Part shown: in pieces, positions 24,511-38,316 of the stretch
Position numbering within the stretch: position 1 is the stretch's first letter
How the letters are laid out: each line of letters opens with the position of its first letter
From: Paulownia fortunei
Taxonomy: Eukaryota; Streptophyta; Magnoliopsida; Lamiales; Paulowniaceae
Direction of reading: 5' to 3'
DNA: 64,000 nucleotides
Assembly (NCBI GenBank): GCA_019321725.1
Contig: CM033108.1
Span: 14,650,060 to 14,714,059 of the forward strand
Notes under the pieces: model-generated
Seen by the model: only the letters and a program-made list of their open reading frames with translations
The model's database searches: none
What the model was told of the DNA's origin: nothing
Translations under genes and position numbers: made by a program

Positions 24511-26869
24511 TTTACTACAAATGCTATATACCTATTGCTCTAAATTTTTTAATGCCACAATGTTTACTACTGTAAATTTCTCCATGGGAATTGATAATAT
24601 CTCCGTGTAACACCTACATGGTTCCATGACAAGGCTCTGGGCAGACCTTTAGGCTTTGTTGAAAGCGAATCTGACAAAAAAATAAAGAAGAAAAGTATAA
24701 TCTATAACAAGAATCTACCGATTTTTGGTAAAACTTCAAATTAGAAAACAATAATTATTTATCCAATTACAACAATACTTCAATTTTCATGTATCAATAA
24801 GATAAAACACAATCTCATCCAACAAATATTTTTTCACATGAAATAATCACAATAAGCGAGAACCAATTCTTTGAAAAATATGACATGATAAATGGGTAAA
24901 ATAAGACATGATGAATGCAGAAGTGCATCGAAAACTATTATATATGTATATGATGATCGATGGTACAAGAAATTCATATACCAGTAATTTATTCAGTGAT
25001 CTAAAAATGATTATATATAGTAGGATAATTTATGAGATATGAAGCTTTCACATTCTGTGTTAAATAAGACCATATAGAGTAAGATTTACAATTGATCACA
25101 CAAACTCTCAGACGGTTGTTACCTTTTGAGAGAAAGAATATATGATCAATAAAGATGATGCTACACTTAGTTATACCATGACCCTGTAAGATTTTTGGCA
25201 ATTGTTATGAACACCTCCTCCATAAGTTGGTATAGATATAACTAACTAAAAGGCCTTGCCCTCACCAACTTGCCTGATATATTTAATTTTATCTTTTAGG
25301 TATTCTTGGATCTGTAACACTTTCCAATTTTTATACAAAACTAACCAAGTGCCAAATTATTTTACAGCTAATAGGCTCTCTTTAGATGTATTTATAGTGC
25401 ATAAATTTTCTGCATGTGTTTATATGTATGTGTTTTGACATAATTACAACTACCCCTTCCAACGGCATAAAAAAGGCTCAACTTTTTAATATAAGTCATG
25501 AATGTACAAAAGAGTATTTGAAAGTGTTTCTTAAATTTATCTTGCAGAAAATGAAAATAACTTTGGATACCTATCTTCGAGAAGATATATGGAAGTATCT
25601 TCTATGTTAATAATAATATTCATTTCTAGAAGGGAAAAAGAAAAAGAAAAAGAAAAAACCTGTCACACATGAAATTCAGTGGACAAGGTCTTTTACGCCT
25701 TCAGCCTTCTTCCAAATGTGTAAATTTATGATAAGATACTAACATATGGATGAAGACTACTCAAAGAAATACAAAAATACTAAGGGCATTTGAGTATGTA
25801 ACTGTTCAAGCAAATCATTCGATCTAAAACAACATAGTAATTGCACATTTAAGTACTTATAGAAGATTTGACTTGTTTATGTTTTAATTCTTTTGTGATT
25901 GCTCTCTGCAACTCTTTCCACTATTTCTGCAGCTAGTTCGAGATTTATGTAACTGGCTTTAAGCATTCAGGGCTTGTTTCAATCCAATAAAATTCAAGGG
26001 TGTAAATCTATAGTGATAAAGGGATATTTTGAACTCCTTATACTTGGAAAAGATTTTATGCACCCAATCAATATATACATGAGGATTTTGACTCAGTAGC
26101 AGCCTAAAATTGGTTCTCAATGGGCATTGATGAGTAGCTGCAGTAAATTAAAATGTTGGAAAACAATAATATATGAAATTAAACTTTAAAAAAGTTTGCT
26201 ATAGTTAGTTTTAGTTCAGGCTGAGGAGTATCGGCCAGCGATGTTTTTATCTTATCCTCCTCAAATGACAAATCAATGCATACGTTTTTTCTTCAGAACC
26301 AAAGAAAGTTCAGGGAATTATTTTTGCCATTTTCCTTCTAAACACTTCCTAAGCCTAAAAATCCTCTAACACATTGCCAACTTGTTTCGATTTAAAGCTT
26401 GGCGGCTATTTCAACATAAGTCCACTAATGCAATCGCTTTTAAAGCAGTTTCAGTAAAATTTGTAAAAGAGAAACTAATATAATGTCAACGTACCATCTT
26501 GCGTTGCAACAAATATGTGTACACAAAGAGACACACCCATGCAATCAAAAGGAAAAATCTCAAATAAATCAAAAACTAAATGCTCATACACTTATCAGTC
26601 AAAAATACTTCCACTCACTATGAAAAGGGGGTGCAGTGATATCCATTCTGTCAAAAACAATTCACACGAACAGATCCCCACCAACCTGATAAAGATGTCA
26701 CTCTGTACAATTTAGAAGTCAAACAAAATTTAAATTATTAGAGAGTAATACTCAAAATAACAAATTTATCAAGAAATTTACACCATATCACATATAAACA
26801 CAAAACCGTGTAATTTCTAAGGCTGGAAATCTTAAAAGCCCCACAAAATAACAACCATTTTTTAACTTT
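24511..26869. other. Spacer, no gene firmly supported
   Basis: AT-rich with a GAAAAA repeat near 25630-25660. A minus-strand block at about 24608-24673 has splice-like ends (TTTGTCAG acceptor, GTGTTAC donor) and could be another exon scrap, but its peptide is not recognised. Confidence 0.4.
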
Positions 26870-26928
26870 CTTGATCACTTTTTCATCCTCCATAAAACCC
26901 ACAAAAAGGACAAAGTTCTTGTGTTATC

Positions 26929-27420
26929 TTTTCAATCAATTTGTAATTTATGTTTCAATTTTGTATTTATTTTTACAAATCGTCTTACTGCATTAAAAAA
27001 TAGTAATATGCAAAAAGTTATATTTCAAAAACTAAATATAACCATATATCTCAATAGTTCTCGTTATACTCTATTGCCTCCAACAAATAAAAATTGAAAT
27101 CATAATTATATTTAAAATTATTCTGATTATTTGATTTACATTGCTTTCTAATTGAACTTTAAAATTTTATTATTTATATATTATTTATTCATTCTAAAAA
27201 AAAAATTTAATCCTATTTAATAATTATACTTTTAAATCTAAAAATTATTTTTAAATTATACTTAGACAAATATCCTAAAGTTGAATTATTTGTATATTTC
27301 AACTATATATTATGTAACGAATTAAAATATAATTACTTTTAAAATATTCAATTAATATTACTTATTTTTGTATTTAATTTATATTACATTATTATATTTT
27401 TTTAAGATTTTTAACTTTTA
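26929..27420 (+). repeat. Left arm of the large inverted repeat
   Basis: Pairs imperfectly in reverse complement with 30180-30690 over several hundred bases, separated by about 2.8 kb. Confidence 0.7.
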
Positions 27421-27689
27421 AATGTTTATATTATTGAGTTTTTTGTACTTGTAAAATTTAGTATACACTTTTAAGTTAAATTTCATATAATATAGAAAAA
27501 TCTTTAGTAATTACACTTTTAAATTTAAATTATTTTAAAATAAGTTTAATTATTTTAAGGTCAATATTCTAAAGTTAAATTGATTGTATATTTGAACTAA
27601 ATACTATCTAAGAAATTAAAATTTATTTACTCTTAAATTATTCAATACATATTCATTTTGGTTTATTAATATTCCTTTTCAATAAACCC

Positions 27690-27916
27690 TCTGACTTGGA
27701 ACATATTTACGATCATGGCCATACAAACATATTCTATGATCACCATCGTATATGCGATTATGCCCCATAGCCTAATGTGGTAAGGGCTTCATCTAATTCT
27801 AATAATGCAAATTGAAGATGAAGATTGCCTATTATTAATGTAAATCGAATAACAAAATTTATTACAAGAATATAATAGTAGACACTCTAATTGGCTAGTT
27901 GGACACTATTCTATTA
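27690..27916. mobile_element. LTR scrap of the same family as the solo LTR at 33485
   Basis: Similar to 35628-35842: both contain TTGGAAC, GATCACCATC, ATGCCC...ATAGC and end GGACACTATTCTA. It marks an old insertion inside the AT-rich array. Confidence 0.65.
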
Positions 27917-29340
27917 GCATCCCCAACAACTATCAACAACAAATAATATCATTCAATGTTGCAATATAATATTACCTTTTAATGTAAAACATAACATCAA
28001 CCAAATTCACCTCTTGTCATGCTAACAATGAAATATCATAATAATTATTAATACTGGTGGCAAATATATTAATTTTTCCATAAAAATTTTTTTTTTGCAG
28101 TTTATAGAAAAAAATGTTCAAACATATATGAATTAAGTGAAGATAGTTGATAATCTAAAATTTGCTCTTTTAAATCTTTACTATTACTTAAAATTTTAGC
28201 GGGGAGATATATAAAACTATGAAAACTTTCTAAATGTTAAAAACTCAAGAACCTTTTAAAAAAACTATGAGTATCATACATTTGTTCATTGAAATATCTG
28301 ACTTTAAATATGGTATAGTAGTGTTGTACTGCAAAAGATAGAAACCCTTCAACACAAATACTGAAAGAAGATAACAATTACCTCTAATTTTCATTAACAA
28401 TTTTTGTTTTAAACATTGTTATGATATACTATGTAACTAACTTTTATGTTTTTCTTTTATTTTTCAATTTAAAAAGCTAGTGTTTAAAAATGTGGGCCTT
28501 CAAATAAGGGCAGGTCAAACTTAAGTTGGGGGCAGGTTAAACAATGTTCTACTAATAAATATGAAAATATATACAACATTAATTATTATTCTCTAAGATT
28601 GTTGCCAAGATTGAAACTCTTGTTACAAACTTACAGTTGTTCTTTGGTCTGGAGATTCTAAGTTGCCAAGAATGAATGCTGTTACTTTAGCAACAAATTA
28701 GCCCCTTCCAAACTACTAAAAATAGCGTACACATGACATTCCTTTAGAAACAAATGAGAAGTCAATTACAGGAGCCGTAAAATGAATTTTTGAAATATTA
28801 AAAAACCAAAAATTGATACATTCGGAACTAAGGGACAAAAGCTAATTTAATAACATAGTTAAGGGACTAAAAAGTGAAATAGTTCTTTATTGTCCAATGA
28901 AAATCTATTCCGTCATAAATATGAATCACTGTATCAAAAACTTCCGTCGTTAATTTTCTTTATTCTCCACTCTCAATCACTCTCTTATTCACAAGATTTT
29001 ACACCCTTATTCTTCTCAACAAGATTCACAAACAATCAATCTGTTTTTCCCTTTTTTTTTTTTTTATTCTTCTAAAGACCATGCCCAAATCTCCGCCGTG
29101 GTCACTGTTTGCAATAATCTTGGATTAAAGTAAATGGCTGTTGGTTCGGTTGTGTGAATCTTTACGATAAAGAAGATGTTTACAGGTATTTGGTCATTTT
29201 AATTCGTCCATGTATCTGCACAGTTTGATTGTGTTGAAGAATATGTATATCTGATTTTCTCGAAATGGAGGTTTTTCCAAGAAAATCGAATGGAAATTTA
29301 CGGTGTCAATTTTTAGAATACCCGTGACTTTTTTGTGGGT
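27917..29340. other. Core of the AT-rich array, no gene supported
   Basis: 28690-29340 is less AT-rich and resembles a promoter and 5' leader: a pyrimidine-rich stretch with CTCCACTCTCAATCACTCTC near 28965, and an ATG at 29081 with only a short frame. It may be a captured gene start or unique host DNA between repeat arms. Confidence 0.4.
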
Positions 29341-30179
29341 TTTATGAAAATGAATTTAAAATTGATATTAAATTTTACTAGTATAATAACTCATAAATCT
29401 AAAAATTTAATAAAAAACTCAAAGTAAATCAAATAAAAAGATAAATATTCTGTATTGAATATTTAAAAGCAAATATTTTTTAATTACTTAGAACATTGAT
29501 ATAAAAATAATTTAAAATATACTTAAGATTTTAATTTTTATTTATAGGAGGCAATGTATCGTAATTCGAACTATTTATTGTATATAGTGATATTTATTTT
29601 TTAAAATTTTATTTTTTATATTATTATTAGTTTTTAGCACGAATAACATGAATACTTTATCTTCATTTTGTCTTTATATTTGTTGTTACTGTTAGAGGTA
29701 ATTAGTAGATTTAAAAAAATTAATTAATAAATATTTTTTTATTTTTTATGAAATTTATTTTAAAGTATATATTAAATTTTACTAGCACAATAATACAAAA
29801 ATATAAGGTTTTAAAATTTTTAAATCTAATAGAAACGCAATCATAGTTAAATATAAAATTAAATAGTATGTATTGAATTTTTTAAAGTAAATATATTTTT
29901 ATTTGTTAGAAAGAATTAAATAGTTTTTTAGAATAATTAAAGTCTATATTTAAATTTTAAAAATAAAATTATTAAAGATTTCTCTATATATCATCACATT
30001 TTATTTAAAAGTATATACTAAATTTATAGATTTAAAAGAATTGCTTATTGAAATTTATAAACTTTTATTTAAAAATATATACTAATTTTTTACTAGCACA
30101 ATAACTAGAAAATATAAATATCTAAAAAAAATTAAATTGAATAAAAATGCATTCTAATTATATACAAAATTCAAAAATA

Positions 30180-30690
30180 TGCATTGAATATCTTATAAAC
30201 ATTTAAAAGTTTAAAATCTTATAAAAATGTAATAGTATACTATAAATTAAATACAAAATAAGTAATATTACTTGAATATTTTAAAAGTAATTATATTTTA
30301 ATTCGTTACATAGTATATAGTTGAAATATACAATTAATTTAACTTTAGGATATTTATCTAAGTATTATTTGAAAATAATTTTTAAATTTAAAAGTATAAT
30401 TATTCAATAGGATTAAATAATCATTTTAGAATGACTAAAAATATATATATAAATAAATATTTAAAATTCAATTAAAATGAAATGTAAATAAAATAATCAT
30501 AATAATTTTAAATATAATTATGATTTCAACTTTTATTTGTTGGAATCAATAGAGCATAATGAGAAGTGCTAGTGTATATTGTTATATTTGGTTTTTGAAA
30601 TATATAGTTGCGTATTACTACTTTTTAATATTGTAAGACGACTTGTAAACTTAAATACAAAGTTGATATATAACTTACAAATTGAGAGGA
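30180..30690 (-). repeat. Right arm of the large inverted repeat
   Basis: Reverse-complement partner of 26929-27420. Confidence 0.7.
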
Positions 30691-33484
30691 AAGATAATAT
30701 GAGTACATTGTCTTTTTATTAATGTTTATTTGAGGTAAATTAGTAGGTTATGAGAACTATTTATTGTAGTTATTTTGAAGGAATGTAAAATAGATACACA
30801 AAAGAATATGTAAGGAATAATTTGAAAGTAAATATATTTTAATTCCTAAAACAGTATTTGGTTGAAACATACAATCAATTTAACTTTCAAATATTAGTAA
30901 GATTATTTAATAATACTTTAATATTAAAAGTATAATTAATAAAAGTTCTTCTACATTTATGAAATTTAATTTAAAAGTATATACTAAATTTTACTAGTAC
31001 AATAACTCAAAAATATAAAAGATTAAAAAATCAATAAAAACTAACTATAAATAAAATAAAAAAATAAATATTATGTATTGAATATTTAAAAGTAAATAAA
31101 TTTTAATTACTTAGATAAAACATTGATATAAAAATAATTTTAAATATTCTTATAATTTCAGCTTTTATCAATTGGAGGTAATGCAGCATAATTAGAACTA
31201 TTTATTGTATATAATGGTATTTATGTTTTAAAATTTTATTTTTTTACTTTATTACTAGTTTTTAGCACAAATAACACGAGACAATTAGTAGATTTAAAAG
31301 ATTTAATTAGTTAAATATTTTTTATTTAATAAAAAATTTAATTTAAAAGTATATACTAAATTCTAATAGCACAATAATTCAAAAATATAAGTTTTTAAAA
31401 TTTTAAATTCTAATAGAAATGCAATCATAGCTAAATTCAAAATTAAATAGTATGTATTGATTTTTTAAAGTTAATATATTTTAATTCGTTAGATAGTATT
31501 AAATAGTTTTTATTTAGAATAATTAAAGTGTATATATTCTAAATTTTATTAGCTCAAAAACTCAAAAATCAAAATAATTAAAAAATTTAAAATGAAATAA
31601 AATATGAATTGAAATTTTTTAAAGTTATTATATTCTTCCTATCAGATGGTTTATATTAAAAATAATTTAAAAATATATAAATATTTCAACTTTAATTTGT
31701 TGTTAGGTGAGGTTCATATACAGTTTTGACATCAATTTTTATATTATTTGAGGGTTTTGTGATTTTTTAATATTATTATCTTGTTCATGATGATATTAGA
31801 GGTTATTCCTAGGGTTATTATGCATAAAAGAATGATTTGTGGTTGTAAATATATAGTAGAACGACTAAAGGGCAAAATCTGTGTATATGTTGATTTCTAG
31901 TTTATTGAGCTTAAAATCTACAAGAAATCTTGGGTACATTCTACATTTATCATCATGAACGCGTTTATATAGGAGTTAAGATTATGTATTTAGGTTTGGA
32001 TAGCTTGAGAATTAAAATATGGCATGACAATTAAAAAAATGCTCAGAATTATCTCCATTTAATTTCAGATTCTATCTTATGTGAAGAGGATTGGTTTTAC
32101 AACATTAAATTCATTATTTTTGCCAATACTATGACCTAGTTGTCTTTTTGTATATGTTATCTAAGTGTGGTGAAAATTTGGGAGTAATTGAATACATTTA
32201 AGGGTGTCAAAATCATTAATGTCATGAAGTGCGCAAAACTGTCACGATAGGAAAAATTTGTTTCAGTATGCTGTGAAGGGAGCTGAACTGAGGATGTTAT
32301 ATCCGTGAGTTTTAGCCATTATATGACATGGTTACATTGTTTTTTATGTTTACTAAGTGTGATAAAAATTGGGGAGTGAATGAATATGTGTAAGGGTATC
32401 AAAATCATCATGCAAATTAATGTAGCAGTAAGAAAATATGAAGTTGTGAATCTGTCCAATTTGGTTCATTAATATGTTCCAGTATAGATGTGGTGCATTT
32501 GATCCCTAAGATTTAGGGTGATATTGTAAGAGTTATAATACATAAATTATGTGAGGTTAGTATATATTTAATATGTGGAACAGAGGTGCGTAGAAGGTTG
32601 TATTCAGTTATAGTTTCTAAGTGGTAAGGTTGTTTAGTTAAATTGAAATTCAAGATCTTTATACTATATTAGGTATAATGAACTTATTAATTGAGGATGG
32701 TGATTGATATATTGTATTTTTACAGATTGTTTCACATCTAAGATTGAGGAGTAATACTTCAGAAACCTAAAAGTAACACACAACTGATCAAAGGTAAGTG
32801 AAAATCCATTTGCAACTACAATGCATGAATATAGTATGTCTTGAAGTATTTATACTTAATGTGTTGATGATATTTAAATTGATTAGATGAAAAGTATAGT
32901 ATGTACCTTAAGAGTTTTATGATTCTTGAAACATGTTGAGAACAAGATGACTTACATTTCATATTTGAGCATACCATTCATGAGCATTTATATGTGTATG
33001 CACGACATATGAGTATAGTTGAGGTTCTTATATGCATGATATGATTTGAGACATGATTTTTTGAAAAAAAATATTTTGGTTGGCCATTACTAGTGTACCG
33101 AGGCATGCAAGACGTGCTTATGTGATATTTTGGGGTGCCGCGAGTGTTACTTTTCGGAGGATCATAGGGGTTGACAAGGGGTGTGCCTCTGATAGTCACG
33201 AGAGGGTGGACTACTTGACTGTGCCCTTATTGACACCGCTGGTGGGAAGACTTTTGGAGGATCACAGAGGAAGATAAGGGGTGGAACTCTAGTGATCCTA
33301 GGAGATGGCCCTCGGACTATGTCAATCTTTTTATGGCCATGTGATTAATGATATTATTGAGAGCTTTATCCGGTACATAGTAGGTAGGCCAATGGCCCAG
33401 TGGTGGAAAATGATTTTGAATAAACTATTTTGGTCTAAGAGCTTGCATTCTTGACATGATTTCATAGAGATGCATCACATATAT

Positions 33485-35842
33485 TGTTGGGTTCACGCGA
33501 TTCGAGAAACGTATATGCAACGGAATTTTAAATTTTTTAAAAACATAAATATACATTACATCACATGTAATTAAAACGAATTCCGGAACCCCTTTGTGAT
33601 TACTCAGTTGTGTGTTTCTGATAGTTAAAGTAAGAAAATTTCAAAAACTCTTACCTTGATTTGCACTTCGGCTGATGTAGAGATTGAAACGATTCAAATC
33701 GTTATCCCTGCATGAAAGTATCTCCATGTTCTTCAATTCAAAACCTCTTTAATTGAAATTTGATTCTCTTCTAGGATCCCAAATATTATCCCTCTAATGG
33801 TATCCACACATTGGATGCCCACTAACAACCGAATCCTATGCTAGTAGTTTTCGATTCGATAATTCTATCCCAAAATAATTTTATTTAGAACAAGAATACA
33901 CTAACAATTAGTGTTTTATGTGTTTTATTTAATTATTAATTCAACAATTGAATCAAGAATTAAACTAGATAAAAGGTTGGTGAACTTTTGGAGATTAAAA
34001 GGAAAGGAGGGATGAATTTTTGGAGATGAAGAAAACTATTTTTCTTCAAGAGAGAGAGGTTGTTTTTCACACTTTTTCTTTTTAAAAATCTACAATTAAA
34101 ATCCCCATAAAAACATCCAAGAACATTGCCAATAAAGGCTACCACAAGTCCTTTCCATGTAGGATTTTTCTTCATTTCTTATCTCTAACTCTTTTAGTAA
34201 GTTTCCTTATGCCATAAGGACTTTTCTTTTTCCTTATTACCTCTTAGAAATTGAATTCCAATTCAACTTTCTCTAGAAATTGGATTTTCAATCCAATTTC
34301 CTAATGGGCTTCCTACAAGCCCACACCTAATGGGGGTAGGCCTGAGTAATCAATTAGGTCTTACTTTAATTGATCTAATTAATTTATTTAATTAATTAGA
34401 CCCATTTTAATTAATTGATCCAATCAATTAATTAAATACTCCAATTAGACTCCCTAATCCAATTAGGTCCAATCAATTAATCCAATTAATTAATTAAATT
34501 AATTCCACACTTGAATTAATTTAACCCTCATTAATTAATCACATCAATTAATTTAATCCAACACTTGGATTAATTTCTAGGCTAAAAATGGATTTGTCCA
34601 AGTTTTGTGTGTGATCCCTTAGGTTCACTTTAAGCTAGTCGTGAACTCACAACTCTTGTGACTTAGTTGAATAATTAATTGTTCTGATTAATTAATCCAA
34701 TTAATTAATTCTCTTGAAATTAACTCATTAATTCCAAAAACCCACAAAATATGGGAAGCACCTAGTAATGCATCATGACTCCTAGTCTAAGGTGAATGTG
34801 CGAACCTATTTCAATTACGAATATCATACAAGTACGATCATTCTGTCATCTAATCTCCCGATTGAGCCTAGGGTATGAATGTTGAGTCGAAACCCCATTA
34901 ACTCAATAATTATGCTTCCATTCCTAGTAGCTTGACTCCTAGTCTTGGGAAATACCTAGCAATGCATCATGACTCCTAGTTTAAGGTGAATGTGCGAACC
35001 TATTTCAATTACGAATACCATGCAAGTACGGTCCTTCCGTCATTTAATCTCCCGATTAAGCCTAGGGTATGGATGTTGAGTCGAGACCCTATTAACTCAA
35101 TAACTATGCTTCCATTCCTAGTAGCTTGACTCGATGATGAATAATTAAAAAAATCCACATCTAATTTCCATCCAACATTGGCCAATGATTTTAGAGTCAA
35201 GTACAGTGGAACACATAAGAGATTCACCTATTCATCTAGATAGGTGACACATCCTTTGTTGGTCATTCATTAATCTCTATATATGAAGATGTTACACCTA
35301 ATATAAACCCCTTGTGATTGTCATGCAATCAGAAAATATATAAAAGTACAACATGTCATGTACAAGATTACCATAATGCCTCAAGTCCAAGGACTAATTC
35401 TTGCACTATCGTAATGAGAAAATTCTCATTCGACAGTAAAATATTTTCAATTGAAATTTTTTAGATAGGGTTGTTCAGTGTACTTGTTCTCACCAAGCAC
35501 CTGCATACATGCACTAGTATCTCCACACTAATATCTATGGAATGAGGCATCCTCATTTCGAGTCTGCATCGTATGCGCAAGTCTCAATGTGATCAATGAT
35601 GTCCCATCTCATTGATCTTTAACTTGGAACGTTTTAAGATCACAGTCTTAGATGCATATTCCACGATCACCATCATATGGCAACCATGCCCTATAGCTAT
35701 GTGTGATTTAAGGACTTTATCTAATTCTTATGATGAATTTAAGATAAAGATTACCATTTAAATAATATTAATATAAATAAAAATAATTCGCAAGAATATA
35801 AGAACGGGCAGAATAATTGACACGTCGGACACTATTCTAATA
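33485..35842. mobile_element. Nested solo LTR of another family (about 2.36 kb)
   Basis: It starts TGTTGGGTTCACGCG and ends CACTATTCTAATA, with the terminal CA decayed to TA. It is flanked by TATAT at 33480-33484 and 35843-35847. Removing it rejoins the host LTR exactly as in element 4 (CATATAT followed by GTTAGATTATC). The interior is rich in TTAATTAA words (34360-34740) and has a 194-bp tandem duplication. I see no primer site, gag or pol. Superfamily is not settled. Confidence 0.78.
34753..35132. repeat. Tandem duplication, 194-bp unit, two copies
   Basis: 34753-34946 and 34947-35132 carry the same sequence, with shared words CATCATGACTCCTAGT and TTCCATTCCTAGTAGCTTGA and scattered substitutions. 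It lies within the nested solo LTR. Confidence 0.88.
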
Positions 35843-36334
35843 TATATGTTAGATTATCTCTTTAGCATGCATGATTTTCACTTACTGAGCATTAGCTCAT
35901 GTAGTTCATATATTGTAGGTAAGCATGGTGATACCTAAGACTCAGAGGCTTACTTGACTGGTTGTTGGAGCTCCTAGAGGCTTCTAAGGATTACTGTACA
36001 TAGATGATGACCTGTTGGGTTATGTTGTGGGCATATTCTAATTTTTACAATCATTATTATTGTGTAAATTATTGTCTATATATAAAGGGTTACAAGATGC
36101 AAAATGTCCTTACTTCTTCCGAAAGTGTAGGCTATTATTTTGATTTTTGAATCTATCGTATTATAACTTTGGGATGTCATGTCCTATATAACTCTTGAAA
36201 TTTTATAGTAAATAAGTTTGAGAATAGTGTGATTGTGATGGGTGTTGTATTTTTTTATATAAACAATGATTTTTCTATAAACAGAGTTATATGTAAGAAA
36301 ACACTTTTACTTTTTTTCAAAGTGCACCGCTATT

Positions 36335-37605
36335 TCGTGCCTAGGTGCTGCCCTTCCAACAAAAAAAATGCTGATGTATTTTTTTGGCGACAAGTGACAA
36401 TGGATCACGAATTTTGGCATTTTTATGAGATTTATACATTAGATACACCTATACATCATTACCCATGTGATGTTCTAGTAGATACACTAAATTGGTGGAG
36501 AGAAAAAGGAGAAAAAGGCAAGAAAATAGGAAGAATTTTAGGTTTCTTTTGAAGAAAAATCAAGAAAAGTGGAAGGATTTTTAGGTTTCTTTTGAAGAAA
36601 AGCCAAGAAAAGTAGAAGGATTTCAAGGTTTCTTTTGGAAGACTTTTGAGAAAAAAATCATTGGGGAGAAATTTAAAAAGGGAAGATCAACATCAACCAA
36701 AGGAAGGGATTGGTTCTTGGAACCAAAGAAGACCATTAGGTGTTTGGAGACAAGACCCATTCATTTTTCTGGAACCAAGACAACCATTCTTGGAGATAAG
36801 GAGAGTTTCAACCATTCCTCCCACTTCACAAATTGATGAACAATTTACACGTTCTTTCTTATTTATTTCTTAAAGTTGTATTCATCCATGAAGAACTAAA
36901 ATTTTCTTTCTAGTGGATGATATAGCCTTATTTGATCATATGTTTTGAATTTTAAATAATATTAGTCCAAGTTATTCATCTTGTTTGTGTTATCTTATTT
37001 AGTATTTCATATTGATTAATTGGCCACTAATTGATATTGTTTGAATATGAGATTCAATACTTGAGAGAGTGAAGATTATACATGATCATAAGGATAATAC
37101 AACCTAGGAATCATAAAGTTGAGAAGCTTATGAAACCTTTAAAGTTTTGAAAAATAATTCATTGAATTTTTGTAGAGTTTTATTCTTGAATTTTTATAAA
37201 AATATCAAAATTCATGTTGGAACTCATAGTCAATTCGGCACTTGAGAAAGGGAATTAATGAGCTTAGGAATTCTTAATTTACATATGTTGTTGACTTGAA
37301 TTGGTATATTTTGGAAGGAAGAATATATGTGATAATTAGGTGAGTCATTCCTCTAGAAATTCTTGCTCATAAGGTGTTTGTTATATTATTTTTAAAACTC
37401 TACTCTTGTCTTTATATTTTTATCTTACTTTACTTTGTTTTCTAATCATCGTTCGATTTTTTAGATAAAATTAAGACTATTTGAACTATGGTACTTAATG
37501 TAATTTTTGATTACAATCCTTGTGGATATGATACTCAACTCACCGTTGTATTAAAACTTGACACCGTACACTTGCGGTTTGCATAATTTTCACAAACAAT
37601 AGTCT
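36335..37605 (+). mobile_element. Athila-like LTR fragment, 5'-truncated
   Basis: It matches the right two thirds of the LTRs at 39221-40992 and 43837-45705, from AAAAAATGCTGATGT through CACTTGCGGTTTGC to the terminus CACAAACA at 37605. The left part starting TGATAAG is missing. It abuts the RT coding sequence of element 3 at 37606, so it inserted in that gene and later lost its far side. Confidence 0.85.
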
Positions 37606-38316
37606 ATACACAATCATATTGTACCATTCTTCTTACATATAAATAGAACTAGTGCACCCCATGGTGAAAAGTTGGGTTTGATAAAACCTTTATGCAATCA
37701 TTCCTGTATTTGTATTTTCAATTCTTTCAACTTAACTGCTGTCATTCGATATGGAACTTTAGATATTGGATGTGTTCCTGGATTTAGTTCAATGACAAAC
37801 TCTATTTCACGATCTGACGATAATCTAGGAAGTTCATTAGGAAATACTTTTAGATACTTATGAACAATTGGCACTTCAATAAAGATCGGATGGTGTTATT
37901 TTTCAATGCTCATAACACTCATCAAATATCTCTCACAGCCATTATCCAATAATCTTTGTGTTTTCAATGCTATATAATTGGGAATTTGGAGCTTTTTACA
38001 ATTTAAATAGAAGTGAACTGTTCCTCTCCACAATGTTGAAAAGTCACTGTCTTTATTTGATAATCTATAGTAGCATGATATTTTGACAACCAATCCATAC
38101 CCAAAATCATATCATACCCATTCATGGCCAATACAATTAAATCAGTATAGAGTTCTCTATTTTTATTGAGAATAACACAATCTCTTAAAACATGGTTAGT
38201 TTGTTTTGAATCTCTAGAAGGAATTATCACATTGTAAGTAACCTTAACAGTATCAGCTACTCTACCTAGCCTTTCCACATACTAAGTGGATATAAATGAG
38301 TGTATAGCTCCAAAAT
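37606..38316 (-). pseudogene. Protease and RT start of gypsy element 3, left part
   Basis: Minus-strand reading shows the protease (RLGRVADTVKVTYNV, MILGMDWLSKYHATIDY) at about 38003-38300, then the leader into RT with a decayed [13 protein letters not shown] block near 37650 and C-I-D-Y at the left edge. The protease active site at about 38295-38315 has Gly-Ala-Ile-His after the break. Its upstream half continues at 55628-55740: element 4 inserted exactly between them and duplicated AAAAT. The remaining RT, RNase H and integrase are lost left of the Athila-like LTR. Confidence 0.88.

Larger units (their letters stand above)
26870..31690. repeat. Very AT-rich foldback and direct-repeat array
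   Basis: About 4.8 kb of extreme A+T. A long imperfect inverted repeat pairs 26929-27420 with 30180-30690; for example CAAATCGTCTTACTGCATT on the left is mirrored by a variant near 30629-30647. Outer parts also pair (about 27440-27660 with 30820-30995). A motif like AGTATATACTAAATTTTACT followed by AGCACAATAACTC recurs in direct orientation near 29370, 29768, 30070, 30972, 31344 and 31525, and inverted near 27440-27480. A 600-700 bp block at about 29330-29970 is repeated at about 30940-31545. This resembles a foldback or MULE-type element with long terminal repeats, but no transposase was found. Confidence 0.75.
32090..36249 (+). mobile_element. Solo LTR of the element 2/4 family, plus orientation, split by another LTR
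   Basis: Read in reverse complement it follows the LTRs of elements 2 and 4: the TGTGCTGTGAAGG-type words near 32070-32290, the GC-richer block at 33080-33330, and GCATGCATGATTTTCACTTACTGAGC at 35860-35890. It ends GATGGGTGTTGTA at 36249, a decayed GGGTGTTACA terminus. The left end is unclear and may be cut near 31690-32090 at the edge of the AT-rich array. The LTR at 33485-35842 interrupts it. No internal domains or partner LTR are present. Confidence 0.78.

Noticed and set aside
25141..25201. Minus-strand peptide MEEVFITIAKNLTG resembling the end of Rab GTPases
   Set aside because: Too short, no splice-supported neighbours, and the resemblance is weak.
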